From Sambucus nigra (Eukaryota; Streptophyta; Magnoliopsida; Dipsacales; Adoxaceae): DNA of 64,000 nt. Under the pieces are notes generated by a model, which did no database searches, had not been told where the DNA came from, and saw nothing but the letters and a program-made list of their open reading frames with translations. The stretch spans positions 398,000,561-398,064,560 of the forward strand of contig OX422208.1 of NCBI GenBank assembly GCA_949130495.1, written 5' to 3'. Made by a program: the position numbers and the translations under genes. Below are positions 36,773-47,816 of this stretch, piece by piece (position 1 is the first letter of the stretch; every line of letters starts with the position of its first letter).

Positions 36773-37790
36773 TCGAGAGATACATTGTTAAGGCTCGTGC
36801 TCATGAGAATGTCTCGGTATTTTTCCAATGTACCAAAGGAGACTTGGGATCTATCCAACATAGTTCGGTTGTGTACATTGTGTATATGTGTTTGCGCATT
36901 TATATGGGTGTGTGTGAGAGATCATGGATTTGACATATCTCATTTAGATTAGAAAGGGATAATGGATGAGGTAAGGGAGAACGATGCATCTCGGTTGGGA
37001 TATATATCAAGGGACGTATTATTAAGGCTCGTGATCACGAGAAGGACTCATTATTGTGCCTACACACTCGTGTAGCCATGAGATCTAATCCTACGTAGTT
37101 CGATTGTGTATAGTGTGTATACACATTTACACATTAGTATGGTGGCGTGAAAGAGATCGCAGCTCTGAGATAGTTTAGTATCTCATTTGTACTATGTATG
37201 AGAGGGGGTATAAGAGAGATGAGATATGATTACATTTATGTGGGGACAATATGTCGAGAAACATTATTGAGGTTGGTGCTCATGATAAGGACTCGGTATT
37301 GCACCAACCTACTCGTGTAGCCATGACATCAAAGCCTATGTAGTTCGGGTGTCCACATGTTCCAACATGATGTGTGTGAAAGAGTAGTACTTGGCTTGGA
37401 GAGGAGGATAAGCTATCTGTGGCCTAGAGGGTAGCTTTGGTGGAGATTCAGAATGTGAGTCGACCCTAAGTTACCGACAAATACATCCATCACATGTTGG
37501 ACGATCACTGACTTGATGGTGTTGTTGAACCTTCTAAGTAGTTTGGAGATTTAGCACTAAGTACATCATATTCTGGATATCCTTGGCTATGGAGGAAGAG
37601 GTGAAAATGGGGGGATTTTGGACAGGAGATGGATGCATCCTTAAGAAATAATACGTCAAGAGACATATAATGAAGTATGGTTATAACAAGTTTTGTTTGG
37701 TATAGCGCCTACGTACCCAAGGAGGCTTGGGATCAGAGCCAATATAGTTCCAACAAATGGGGAATATTTATAGTTATATGCGACGGGATA
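36773..37790 (+). repeat. four diverged tandem units, about 240 bp or longer
   Basis: Units begin at about 36,773, 37,006, 37,251 and 37,651. Each has 'tc(a/g)agagacat.tt.ttaagg', then a 'gctc(a/g)tgatcacgag' type block in the first three, then a 'gta..ca.gtagttcg.ttgtg' type block. Spacing is 233 and 245 bp for the first steps and 400 bp for the last, so an insertion or lost unit lies between the third and fourth. Confidence 0.65.
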
Positions 37791-38682
37791 CAGGGTATGC
37801 AATATACAACATTACGGTATTTATGGAACCTAGTCCTTAATATAGCACATCCGTTGTGTTGGATTGATATATTTATATATTAAAATTACATTTATTAAAA
37901 GAATATGTTTGACAAGTATTTAATATGAAAACATATATTCGGTGTGCTAATGCGGATACGAGATTTGTTCGTTTGCAGAAGCGAATGGAGTAGTCGAATT
38001 CTAGACTTTGGCTTGTGCATAGCTTCGGACTGACTCAACTCACTGACACTTTCCTCAGAATGATTTTGAAAATTATGTTTTCATGTTTGTATGAGTCGTT
38101 GGGGCATTTGATTAACATTTATTTAACATATGAGCATGTCAAGCCAACTAACATAGGTGCTGGGTTAAAAACAAGGATTTAAAATATAAATGCTATAACG
38201 TTCATACCTAGTCCCCAAGATGGTGGCCGAGATAAAGGAGACAAATATATATGGACAATTTATGACAATATATATGTGGTGTGTTTAACCCAATATTTGG
38301 ATAGAGTTTCCTACCCTTATAGCGTGAATAGAATTTGTCCCAAAGGTGTGCCCTCACTTAAGGTGTCCGATGTGGGCAAAGCTTCGTTTAGTCGAGCAGA
38401 TCTTCCTTCAGAAGTGTTGATATTTGCAAAATACGCACAAAAGTTTTCCTTTGTATTTCTTTCGGAGGTGACTTTTCAGAAGTACAAACCTTATTTGGGA
38501 CTGAAGTGACTCGGCAGAAGTACGAGATTTCCTTAAGGGGAAAGCCATATTTCTGAAGAAATAACTTCTTCGAGACTTTTTAGAACTAGATCGAGTATCT
38601 TGGGTTCTCAGGATTGAAAAAGTTAGAAAACCGAATCAACGTTGGGTTTTAGGGTGCTTTTGATGGTTAGTGGGGGACCTCC

Positions 38683-38690
38683 ATTTATAG
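38683..38690 (-). promoter_or_regulatory. possible TATA box on minus strand
   Basis: The minus strand reads CCTATAAATGGAGG, followed by a leader with 'ccctaaaaccc'. It resembles an LTR U3/R junction. No LTR ends were found, so this is tentative. Confidence 0.35.
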
Positions 38691-40416
38691 GGTCTGATCT
38701 GGAGCCTTTAACCTAATGTTCAAAGGTCTTAGAAGGTGGATCTGAGGTGGAGTGACACATAAACACTTGAAAAAAGATTTAGTTGGATTTGGTAATCATT
38801 ACCAAAGGGGTTTTGACAGAACGGTAGAATATCTCTTGAACCAAACAGTTAAATGGGCTTTGGGAATTTAACCGAATGGTTAAAGGTCGCAGTAAGAATT
38901 TTCGGGGCTTTTTTCATTTTTTTTTGTTTTACAATTGAGTCGTTGCATTTTTTTGGGCGGTTTGGTCCCCTTTTGGTTTACGTTTAGGTTAGCTTACCTT
39001 TAGTATTTTCGTGGGACCGGGTATAGTTTATTGGATGGGGAAAAATGACACATACCTTAACTTCAAATCGACCTATCCACAGATGAGTTCGACTAAGAGT
39101 GTTCACAGGTGGACACTCTTCATTGAAATAAAAATGACTCACTAACTGGTTTCCCCATTTTGGGGAGGTACAGGGGCATGGATGTTATAGGTAGGGAAAT
39201 TTTAGGGGTTGAAGAGATTTTTTTTTTAAAGGGGTGGGGGTTTGACCGAATAGTTAAAGGTTGAGTTAAGTCGGTCAATGGTTTTAACCATCCGATCTAT
39301 TATTCAAGCGTGCAAAACTTATTAAATGCAAGCTTAATTTTCCATTTTTAAAACGTTCTACACATTCGTTTTTAGCGACGCCTTCTTCCAAATCCACATT
39401 GCTATCTTCTTTCTACATATAATACACTCGTCATTCATATGATCTTACCTCTATTATATCTATCATAAATAGGGGGAGTGGTTTGAATTATGGGATGCTG
39501 GATGTCCCATTTTTATGGTCACTATTGGGTAGCCTCCCGGTGGGGGCAAGACCTTCTTCTTTTTTACCCATTGTCCTGGTGAATCGCGTAGGATGCTACC
39601 TCACTTTCACTGGGTTATGTTACTCCATCTTCATCAATGACTAGGGTCAGTCGTTTCACTCTTTCGGTGCTACCATTTGGTTTAATGGCGGTTCTTCATG
39701 GGGAGGACTAGGTCGTACATATTCATCAGTGCAGTTTACTGTTAAGCATGCTAGCGTTGTCTCTGGACCCTGCCCTCTCTGTGATTAATGTGAGTTTCTA
39801 ATAATTTTACGCTTTGTACATCTTTTTCTCCTTTTTTCTTTTAAATTTTACTAAATTAATGCTTTTACAAATTTTTAGTAGGTGTTGGTTGATGCGTTGT
39901 TATGAAAGTTAAGGTAGACGTCGCTACTGACTAACTGAGGTTGTCGATGGGTCTCAGCTAGTGCCCGGGTGGCATGGTATATCTATTTGGTATGTGCGTG
40001 ATTGGTGTAAGGGATAGGATGCCGAGGCTCTCAGATGGGAGGTGTGCAGGGGTCGTCTGGGGAAAAGGCCCTGTGCATAATAATCTAGCAGGATAGTATT
40101 TTGGGGTGACCTTTTGTTTGGAATTTGGTGTAACCTCCCAAAAATATGCCTTTTGTGGTTTTTTATTGGGGAAAGACCCTGTTGTATTTAAGTAGTTTGT
40201 TCCTTTAGAAGGAACATGAAGAATCCTCAATACACCTTTTGGTGTGTATGGGGATTCTCGTCATACATCATGTATATAGATATAGTCATTCTCTATGAAT
40301 GATGGATGGTTTTTTTATTTTTGTATTTTTCTTTAATTTTTAGTATGTTATGAATCAGAGTAATGAATAGTGTTTGTATGGACCAAATGATCCTAAGCTC
40401 TTTTTATTAAAGTAGT

Positions 40417-41461
40417 TGATATACATAAATATGGTCTCGTCCTCAGACAGACCCCGCATGACTCAGTCGACCCTACTCATCATTCATCAGACGAATTTGC
40501 TCATTGGCCGACATAGTGTGGGCCACCCTCAACAGTCTCGATCTCTAGGACCCTGTCCTTGGCACTCTGTGGTCGTTCAGTATAGATCATTCTTTGGTTA
40601 CTCAACAGTATCGATCTCTAGGATCTCATCTCGGCCTCGTACCACCCTGACAGGATGAGACAGTTATTTATCATGAGTTTCAGTCTAAATCAGCCTTATA
40701 ATTACCTGCCTGGAGGAACACCTCTGTCAGTTTAAGTTCGGTCGGGACCATCAATGTCGACAACAGCACTTCTTATGATAAAAGTGACTTGTGAATCATT
40801 AGCACACGTGCACTAGAGTTGGCAATTTTTTACCCAACAACCCGTTTATAGTAATAACCCGAAATGACCCGAACATGACCCAATTAGCTTGTATAGATTT
40901 AGGAGTACCCAAAACTTATACTAATATAAAAATCAATGCAACCTAAAAATGACACAACTAACCTGAATTGCCACCTCTAACGTGCACCATACCATTATAA
41001 CAACATCTCTCACGCACACGAGGGAATATTACATCATCATGACATACTTGTGCTAGGGACGGGTGGCTAACTATGGTTGGTTGTCTCATATCATGCATTC
41101 TTATCATGCTTAGGGGCTCACTGTACACCCCCAAGTCTAGATAAGCCTTCTTTTTCTCCTTCTTCTTCATTTACAAGGATCGAATATTGAAAATCCCTGC
41201 TGAAACTCTGGGAAACACACAGTAGACAGAGAAAGCTTGAGAGTTATATTTCCATGGCCATTAATGCTTAATTTCTATACATACATAACAACCTTCCATG
41301 GTGGAATAGTCCTAATTAGCTGAAACACTTATATTCCATGTCTTCTCCATTCTCTCATCACCTTCTTTTTATTTACTTTTTTGCTCATATTTTAGTCCAT
41401 TATTAACCAAGTTCGAACTTAAACTGCACACAAATTTAAGTGATGATCTAGAATATCATCA
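40417..41461 (+). mobile_element. Tat2 5' LTR (contains a MITE)
   Basis: It starts TGATATACATAAATATGG and ends GAATATCATCA. It pairs with 62,636-63,517; the extra length is the 166-bp MITE plus its duplication. The TATA region at 41,136-41,145 reads TCTAGATAAG where the 3' LTR has CTATATAAG, so this promoter is damaged. Confidence 0.9.
40814..40979. mobile_element. hAT-type MITE in Tat2 5' LTR
   Basis: 166 bp with inverted termini TAGAGTTGGCAATT and TAGAGGTGGCAATT (right end reversed). It is flanked by a perfect 8-bp duplication ACGTGCAC (40,806-40,813 and 40,980-40,987). The 3' LTR has the empty site (about 63,026-63,040). An 8-bp duplication with a TAGNG terminus fits hAT. No coding capacity. 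Confidence 0.9.
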
Positions 41462-41464
41462 TTG

Positions 41465-41480
41465 TGGCGTCGTCTGTGGG
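41465..41480 (+). promoter_or_regulatory. primer-binding site (tRNA-Asp type)
   Basis: TGGCGTCGTCTGTGGG lies three bases after the LTR end. It differs from the usual TGGCGCCGTCTGTGGG by one base. Confidence 0.85.
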
Positions 41481-41718
41481 AAGAGATTGTCTTATTCCTC
41501 TTTAGTTTTCTATTTGGAATCTCACTTTTGTCTCTAGCGATGGTCCAGTTCCACCATTGTTGGACATGAACCACCATTGAAAGAGCTATGTGGGTGTTCT
41601 TTAAGCCGCTGCTTGCACATAGTTCATCAAGCTTCAATTATTCTTTCTTATTGGAGACATAGCGTTTGAATTGCCTTCGAGTGTTGATCCAAGATCCATC
41701 CAACCACCACGTATAGAA

Positions 41719-42264
41719 ATGGCTTATGAAGTCGCAGTGCTGCGATCCTTAGTGGCTAGCCAACAGAAGATGCAAGATTAGTTCATGGCATTTAGACAAA
41801 GGGTGTTGGGAAGGTCCCCATGTGATCTAACCATGGTTATTACTTTGGTTGCCAAGGAGACAGTGGATCCGATGATAGGGGGACCACCCCCGACCACATA
41901 AAAGTAGGCTCAGTGCCATTAGCGATGGTGAGACGTTAATGATCTTAGGCGTCTTTGCCTGGGAAAATTAGTCCAGGACTGTCTAGATGACCAGGAATGT
42001 GATGAAGAAGACTATTAGGAATCATATGAGGTTTCAGGCGATAAAATTCCCCCATCCCTGACCTATAAAGGAAAGAATGCTTGGTCGACAACTGACGGCC
42101 AACCAAGGACTTCAGCTTTTGATAGGCTCAGTAGAGGGTCGGTCTTCGACCGTCTCATCCCGGTCAGAGATTTACGTGATCGGGTCTCTCATTCTCGTAG
42201 TAATGGTGCATCTAGGGGAAATAACAGACGTAATGAAGGTCAACCTAGGCAAGGCATAGAAGGG
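41719..42264 (+). pseudogene. gag: Tat2 gag, part 1 (before CACTA insertion)
   Basis: An ATG at 41,719 starts MAYEVAVLRSLVASQQKMQD, which ends at an in-frame TAG and continues as FMAFRQRVLGRS. Later pieces in other frames (42,077-42,259) are Arg/Ser-rich. It is the N-terminal part of Tat gag, cut at 42,265-42,267 (GAA) by the CACTA element. Confidence 0.65.
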
Positions 42265-42299
42265 GAACACTACACCAAAACACTATTATAGTAAGAGAC

Positions 42300-42410
42300 T
42301 ATTTTTTTTATTACTAACAGTACTACCATTATTTTTTCTCACAATAAAATGGCATTAGTAATCTGATATAAGTGTTACTAATATTGATACAATATTTAAA
42401 GAATGATTTT
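42300..42410. repeat. left subterminal repeats of CACTA
   Basis: 'attactaaca', 'cattagtaatc' and 'tgttactaatatt' occur close together, matching the right-end array in motif. Confidence 0.6.
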
Positions 42411-42484
42411 TTTATTTACTTTTTTTTCCAAACGAAAGAGATGCCTCCCGACTAAAATTTACTCCCAAAACCGATCACACACAC

Positions 42485-42629
42485 GAAACCCTCTTAGCCA
42501 AAATTTATTTACCCTCTCTCAGATCTGTCCAGCGCCTTAGAGATTTGGGGATGAATTCTCGAAGTCTACTGACGATGTGGTCAGGGCTTCTAGCCTTCTC
42601 GGCAACGAGATTCGAATCCTGTGTTTAAG
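42485..42629 (+). other. possible captured first exon/leader inside CACTA
   Basis: A relatively GC-rich stretch (CCCTCTCTCAGATCTG, then an ATG at about 42,551 in 'gggatgaattctc') ends in TGTTTAAG followed by gtatctac, a plausible splice donor. A T-rich, intron-like region follows. It looks like the leader and first exon of a plant gene. I cannot connect it to a product. Confidence 0.3.
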
Positions 42630-43802
42630 GTATCTACAAAATCCTTTATTTCAATTGATGTATCTTTCAATCGTCTTTTACGGCTTTGATGTCATATTGT
42701 TAGAAAAATCTTAGGGATATATGTTTGGTATAGATCTGTTGAGTTCTGATGATTTTGTTACTATGTATTTATCAATATGATGATGCTTCGTATCTTGCTC
42801 GTAAATAATTTGTTAGATTGAGGTGGAATGATTAGATCTGGAAATTGAGATTCGATGTCACAAAATATTTTAAAACAGTTTATATAGGTTTTTAGTAGGT
42901 TTATGAGATCTAGTGTTTAAAATAAGTAAATGAGTTTCTATATATTCATTGTTTTGGATAATTGTTTTTTTTTAGATTTAGGCTCTGGCATTTATGATTA
43001 TATTGGAGGATTAGGTCTAAAAATTGAGATTTGATCTGAAATAAGATTTTAAGCAAGTTATACATGTTTTTAAATAGGTTTGGATTATGTGGTAATAAAG
43101 AAGATAAATAAATAAGGTTCTTAAAGCATTATGAGGGTTTGTATATAAGAAAAGTGAATAATCTCTTACAGATTCATTGTTTCGGAACTACAAACATTAA
43201 TGATTTTAACTAAGTTCCATATTATGCAATCAATTATGGTGGTCAAATCTGATAAACCCTCTAATCTCAGATTTATTGAATGAATGAATGTTTTGTAAAT
43301 AAATTTATAATTTGTATTGTACCAACATGACGACTTATAGAGAACGAATCTTGTATTGGATTCATTTAGGGTGTATTTGATAAATAAGATGGAAAATAAC
43401 TCCTCGGAGTCAATTTCCATGGAATTGAAAACTTGGAAATATTTTCCATTGAAAAATTTTGTTGGTGTTGTTTGATTGCAATTATTTTCCACGTGGAAAA
43501 TGTTCTATTTTCCATCTTTTGTGTGATTGATTTCCAATAATTTTCATTAAAAAAAAGTAGAAAATATTTATAAAAACAGAAAATTAATAAAAATCCCAAA
43601 ATATTAAAAAAAAATAGAAGAAAATTAATAAAAAAATTCTAGAATATTAACAAAAAATAAACAAAAAAATTTTTAAAAACACAAAAAAAATGAATAAAAG
43701 ACCAGAAAATAAATATTAACCCGGTATTAAATATAAAAAACGAAAAAATGTATTCGAGTATTAGGAAAAAATAAAAAATGAATAAAAATCGAATTCACCA
43801 CG

Positions 43803-43821
<19 letters not shown>
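43803..43821 (+). repeat. poly(C) run of 19
   Basis: Homopolymer inside the Harbinger-type element, followed by 'tcccaacccccaactc'. Confidence 0.85.
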
Positions 43822-43835
<14 letters not shown>

Positions 43836-44279
43836 TCTTTCGTCCACTGTATCGCCAGATCTGTTCTTTTATTTATTCTCTTATTTTTTTAAATTTTTTT
43901 TCAAATATTTGCATTTTTATTAGTTTTCTAGGGTATTTATTAATTTCCATTTTTTAAATTTTTTGAGCGCTTTTTTATTTTCTTTTTTCTTTTTTAATTA
44001 ATAAATTTCTCACTTTTTAATAAAATTATAGGTTTTTTTTAAAATTAATTCAGGGGTTAATATTTGTTTTCTATTTTTTATTCATTTTCTGTATTTTTTT
44101 ACATTATTTTTATGTTTTCATTAATTTCTCTTTTTTCTCATTTTTTTTATTTTCTAGTGTTTTTTTAAATTATTTACTGGACTAATATTTATTTTATGTA
44201 TTTTTTTCTTTTTTTCGTATTTTTTAAATTTTTTGTTATTTTTTTTCTTAATTAATAAATTTTGGACTTTTAAATAAAT

Positions 44280-45185
44280 TTTGGGTGTTTTTTATTCACT
44301 TTATGTATTTTTGTTTCATTATTTTGGGTTTTTATTCACTTTCTAGATTTTTTTCATTATGTTTAAATTTTTATTCACTTTCTGTATTTTTTTCATTATT
44401 TTTTCCGATTTTATTCACTTTCTGTACTTTTTTCATTATTTTTGGGGGTTTATTCACTTTCTGTATTTTTTCATTATTTTTTGGGTTTTATTCACTTTTT
44501 GGATTTTTTTAAAATTATTTTTGGGTTTTATATCACATTCTGTATTTTTTTAAATTATTTTTTAGAATTTATTCACTTTTTAGAAGAAAAAAATTCAATA
44601 TTTTTGGGTTTTTATTCACTTTCTAGATTTTTTTTTTCATTTTTTGGGGGGCTTTATTCACGTTTTGGAATTTTTGGGGTTTTATTCACTTTCTGAATTT
44701 TTGTCATTATTTTGGGGGTTTTATTCACTTTCTAGAGACTTTTCATTATTTTTTTGTTTTTATTCACTTTATGGAATTTTTACATTTGGGGGGGGGGGGG
44801 GGGGGGGGTATTCACTTTCTGTATTTTTTTTCATTATTTTTGGGTTTTTATTTAGTTTCTGGGTTTTCCCATTATTTTGGAGGTTTTATTTAGTTTCTAG
44901 ATTTTTTTTCATTATTTTTGGATTTTATTCATTTAATGGATTTTTTTTTCATTTTTGGGGATTTTATTCACTTTCTGTATTTTTTTCATTGTTTTTGGTG
45001 GTTTTATTCACTTTCTGGTTTTTTATTATTATTTTGGGGGGTTTATGCATTTTCTGGATTTATTTCAATTTTTTTAGGTTTTTATTCACTTTCTGGATTT
45101 TTATTTTTTATTTTTTGGGGAGATTATTCATTTTCTAAATTTTTTTCATTATTTTTGGGTTTTTACTCATTTTCTTGATGTTTTA
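44280..45185 (+). repeat. T-rich minisatellite, unit about 35-50 bp, about 20 units
   Basis: The unit reads TTTATTCACTTTCTG(T/G)ATTT then TTTTCATTATTTTTGGG, with indels and substitutions from copy to copy. It fills the second half of the Harbinger-type element and contains a 21-base G run (44,788-44,808). Forward frames made of Phe/Ile/His/Leu repeats (for example 44,644-45,138) are translations of this array and not genes. Confidence 0.9.
44788..44808 (+). repeat. poly(G) run of 21
   Basis: Expansion of the GGG that ends each minisatellite unit. Confidence 0.85.
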
Positions 45186-45404
45186 TCGATTTTTTTGGCG
45201 TGGCAATTCTTTTCCCTGGAAAATGAATAACAAGGTGGGAGGAGGTTTTTTAATTCCACCTTTTTGTGAAAAAAGTGGTTTAGTGAGTTGTTTTAAAGAA
45301 ATCAATTACATGGAAAATTTTATTTACCAAACATTCAAAACATGGAAAATGACTCCATATATTGTATTTTCCATGAAAAATTAGTGTTATCAAACACACC
45401 CTTA

Positions 45405-46347
45405 AGGAAAAGATAAAAGGGAACAAGAGAAGATCAAACTCAACAAGCAACTTCCTTACTTGGTCGGCAACATCGTTGAGTTATTATTACTTTCTTTCTT
45501 ATGGAAATCAAATTAGGGTTTTCTTTTCTACTATTTAGTTTCCTATACAAGGAAATTCATGTATAAACATAAACCCCTAGCCCTCCAATGCCCGTGGCCC
45601 TCAACAGGAATCCCCCTGGTCCATCATAGTCATTGTAACCACCCAATTTTTATTGCATATTAGGAACACAATAATCGCCTCTTCTATGCCCATAATAACC
45701 ACAACTTCCTCCCCATCCTCATAATCTTACACCATATCCACCACACCCACCTTCTATGCCGGAATATCCACCCTCCCAACCAACATTTCCATTATAATCT
45801 ACTATACCATTGTTGTAACTCACTCTATTTATAACTCTTAAGAAAGATATGTTAAACTGTGAATTCTTACTTTGAACTATGAATTAAGAGTTTTTGATTA
45901 AATCATCAATGTCCCAAAGAGGTTTCTAAGAACCATTAATAAATTCAACAAGTCTTTTAGAATATTACACTACATAAATGTTGAAAATGCCAAGATATAC
46001 ACATTGTTCAAGCCAAAATCCATGGCTTTGGATTTAACCAATAATGTATGAGAATCAAGAGACTAAACACCAAACATCTTTTTCTTGTAGGGATATCAAA
46101 AGTAGAACAAGGTTGCAGCATGACAGAGGCGCTGAATTTATATGTTATGGTGTTCCCGTATTTTATTCATTTATTTCCTATAATTGCCTTTTAGCATATT
46201 AGGTGCCTGAGTTTATTAGAGTTGTGGTGAAGTGAGACTAGATTTGAGTTTAAAACGGTAGCACTGGAAATACCATCACATTTAAGTGATGTTGGCTAGA
46301 TAATTGACTCCAGTCCCATATTTATTACACTTACGCACGCACACGCA
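45405..46347. other. CACTA interior, mostly unassigned
   Basis: 45,540-45,800 has short blocks rich in 'ccaccctcccaacc' and 'cataatcttacaccatatcc' that could be degenerate Pro/His-rich coding sequence. No domain or long frame could be supported. Confidence 0.3.
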
Positions 46348-46355
46348 TATATTGT

Positions 46356-46788
46356 TAGGGGTGTGCAAAAAAACTGACTGAATCGAAAACCGAACCGAAC
46401 CGAACCGGCCTGAACCGAACCGAAACCGGCATTTTTTTATCCCGGTTCGGTTTGCAGTTTAAGGATTTAAAAAGCCAACCATGTCGGTTCGATTGGCAAT
46501 TTAGATAAAGAAAAAACCGATTCAAACCGAACAGAATCGACATCAATATTTATATTAAAAAACCCTTAAATATCTTTTATTTTTATATCCAAAAACCATT
46601 AACCAACCTCCAAAACCGACCAAAACTGAAAACCGACCAAAACTGAAAATCGGTTAAAACCGAACCGAACCGAAACCGATGTGAACGATTTGGTTTCGGT
46701 TTGATTTTTTCCAAAATCGAACCGATCGGTTAGGTTTGAATTGAATTGCGGTCCAAAACCGAACTGAACCGACCCATGCACACCCCTA
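46356..46788. mobile_element. hAT-type MITE with AACCGA repeats, TSD TATATTGT
   Basis: Termini are TAGGGGTGTGCA and, reversed, TAGGGGTGTGCA. The flanking 8-bp duplication TATATTGT is perfect (46,348-46,355 and 46,789-46,796). The interior has arrays of AACCGAACCG and CGGTTCGGTTT in inverted arrangement, a widespread plant MITE type. The minus-strand frames at 46,355-46,546 and 46,599-46,781 are translations of these repeats. Confidence 0.93.
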
Positions 46789-47199
46789 TATATTGTACAT
46801 ATGGGAGGAATTACCGTAGTGCTATCGGCACATGTAGATTAACTTAATAACATTTGCAGTTCTATTTTAATACATGTAGGGCTCTGGATATGGGTATTGA
46901 AATTCTAGATACAATAGGATTGAATCAGAGCATGTCTAAAACAAAATCCAGAGACTGTTTTTTTAAACATGCTGCAGTGTTTAGGACATACATAACCCCT
47001 TTTAATCCATGAATTATATACTTATCTTCAGGCATATATTACCATGAACTATAAGGGAAAGAACCATTCACCGACCTGTTTCGATGGCTATGAAAACACC
47101 CTGACAGTTCTTACATTTTTTTGGACCATAAATTACTCCTTATGAAAGTGTTGTTGTCCCAGCTTAGGTCATGGAAACTCATATTTTTCTTAACCTGCT

Positions 47200-47816
47200 A
47201 TGCCCAATTGTTCCTACTCAGATATTATTATTGAAGGTACCATTAAAAAGTCAATTTGCCCCACCAAATTCTTTGACATGTCACAACTAGATGTTATGGA
47301 AACAAGTCTTTATCCCCTTCACAATGTTTTTTTCCACGTTGAACACATTGTATCTAGTGTTGCTCCAACTTTTAATAAAAATAATACATGTCATACTTTT
47401 GACCCACAGGCTTATGTTGTGGGACATGCTCATGAATTGGAAAACAATACTTGTTTTGCCACAGATACTCCGTTGTCTCTTTTATTGCGGGTTGAGACAA
47501 TAATTAATTATCTTTCTCCAACAATCCCCTTTGAGTCACCACAATCTGTTAGTGACAGTCTTCATGGACAAGATGCCTCTTCCAAATTGGATAATTCAGT
47601 AGGGACGCTATTTGACTTCCCAATTTGTCCGAGAGAGAAGATAATGTGGACAACGAAGAGTGCGAAGAAAATGATGATAATGTCGAATGTGAAATTTATA
47701 AAAGTAAAATACGTTCTCCCCTACACAAATTAGATGATGTAGAATTTATTACCAAATATCAGATTTATATAAAAATATATCTTGTATCTTTTTCTTTAAT
47801 TCAGTCCCAAAAATGA
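47200..47816 (+). pseudogene. unrecognised gene-like ORF inside CACTA, one frameshift
   Basis: A frame beginning MPNCSYSDIIIEG runs 177 codons with ordinary protein-like composition (blocks VVGHAHELENN, LSLLLRVETIINYLSP). Near 47,625 the better reading moves to another frame, SEREDNVDNEECEENDDNVE, ending with KSKIRSPLHKLDD. A single small indel would explain the shift. The tail is acidic. I recognise no domain, signal peptide or membrane segment. It may be a captured host exon or a CACTA accessory gene. It lies upstream of the exon series at 48,576-49,567 and on the same strand. Confidence 0.4.

Larger units (their letters stand above)
35936..40411. repeat. unassigned repetitive block, probably LTR-derived
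   Basis: No recognisable protein domain. The text near 36,290-36,360 ('gaggggaaggtattaggcac') and 38,200-38,250 is in the style of long LTRs of Tat/Ogre-type elements. A TATA box on the minus strand (about 38,683-38,690, CTATAAATGG) with a leader containing 'accctaaaaccc' suggests a minus-strand LTR promoter. It also holds four diverged tandem units, listed separately. A minus-strand 90-codon frame (39,958-40,230) reads as ordinary protein in composition, but I recognise nothing in it. Boundaries were not found. Confidence 0.35.
43366..45404. mobile_element. PIF/Harbinger (Tourist-like) element, TSD TTA
   Basis: The element is 43,369-45,401 with TTA on each side (43,366-43,368 and 45,402-45,404). 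Inverted termini are GGGTGTATTTGATA and, reversed, GGGTGTGTTTGATA. Pairing extends inward through 'tttccatg' and 'ggaaaat' blocks. A TTA duplication and GGGTGTGTTTG terminus fit PIF/Harbinger-derived MITEs. It is nested in the CACTA. The interior has no transposase and is mostly poly(C), T-rich DNA and a minisatellite. Confidence 0.85.

Noticed and set aside
39958..40658. Minus-strand 90-codon and plus-strand 80-codon frames as host genes
   Set aside because: The plus frame lies in the Tat2 5' LTR and is repeated at 62,635. The minus frame has no domain, no splice context and sits in repetitive DNA.
44285..45178. Overlapping plus-strand ORFs rich in Phe/Ile/His/Leu resembling membrane proteins
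   Set aside because: They are translations of the T-rich minisatellite, open in several frames at once, with no homology or start context.
46355..46781. Minus-strand frames with Arg-Phe-Gly repeats
   Set aside because: They are translations of the AACCGA repeats of a hAT MITE.
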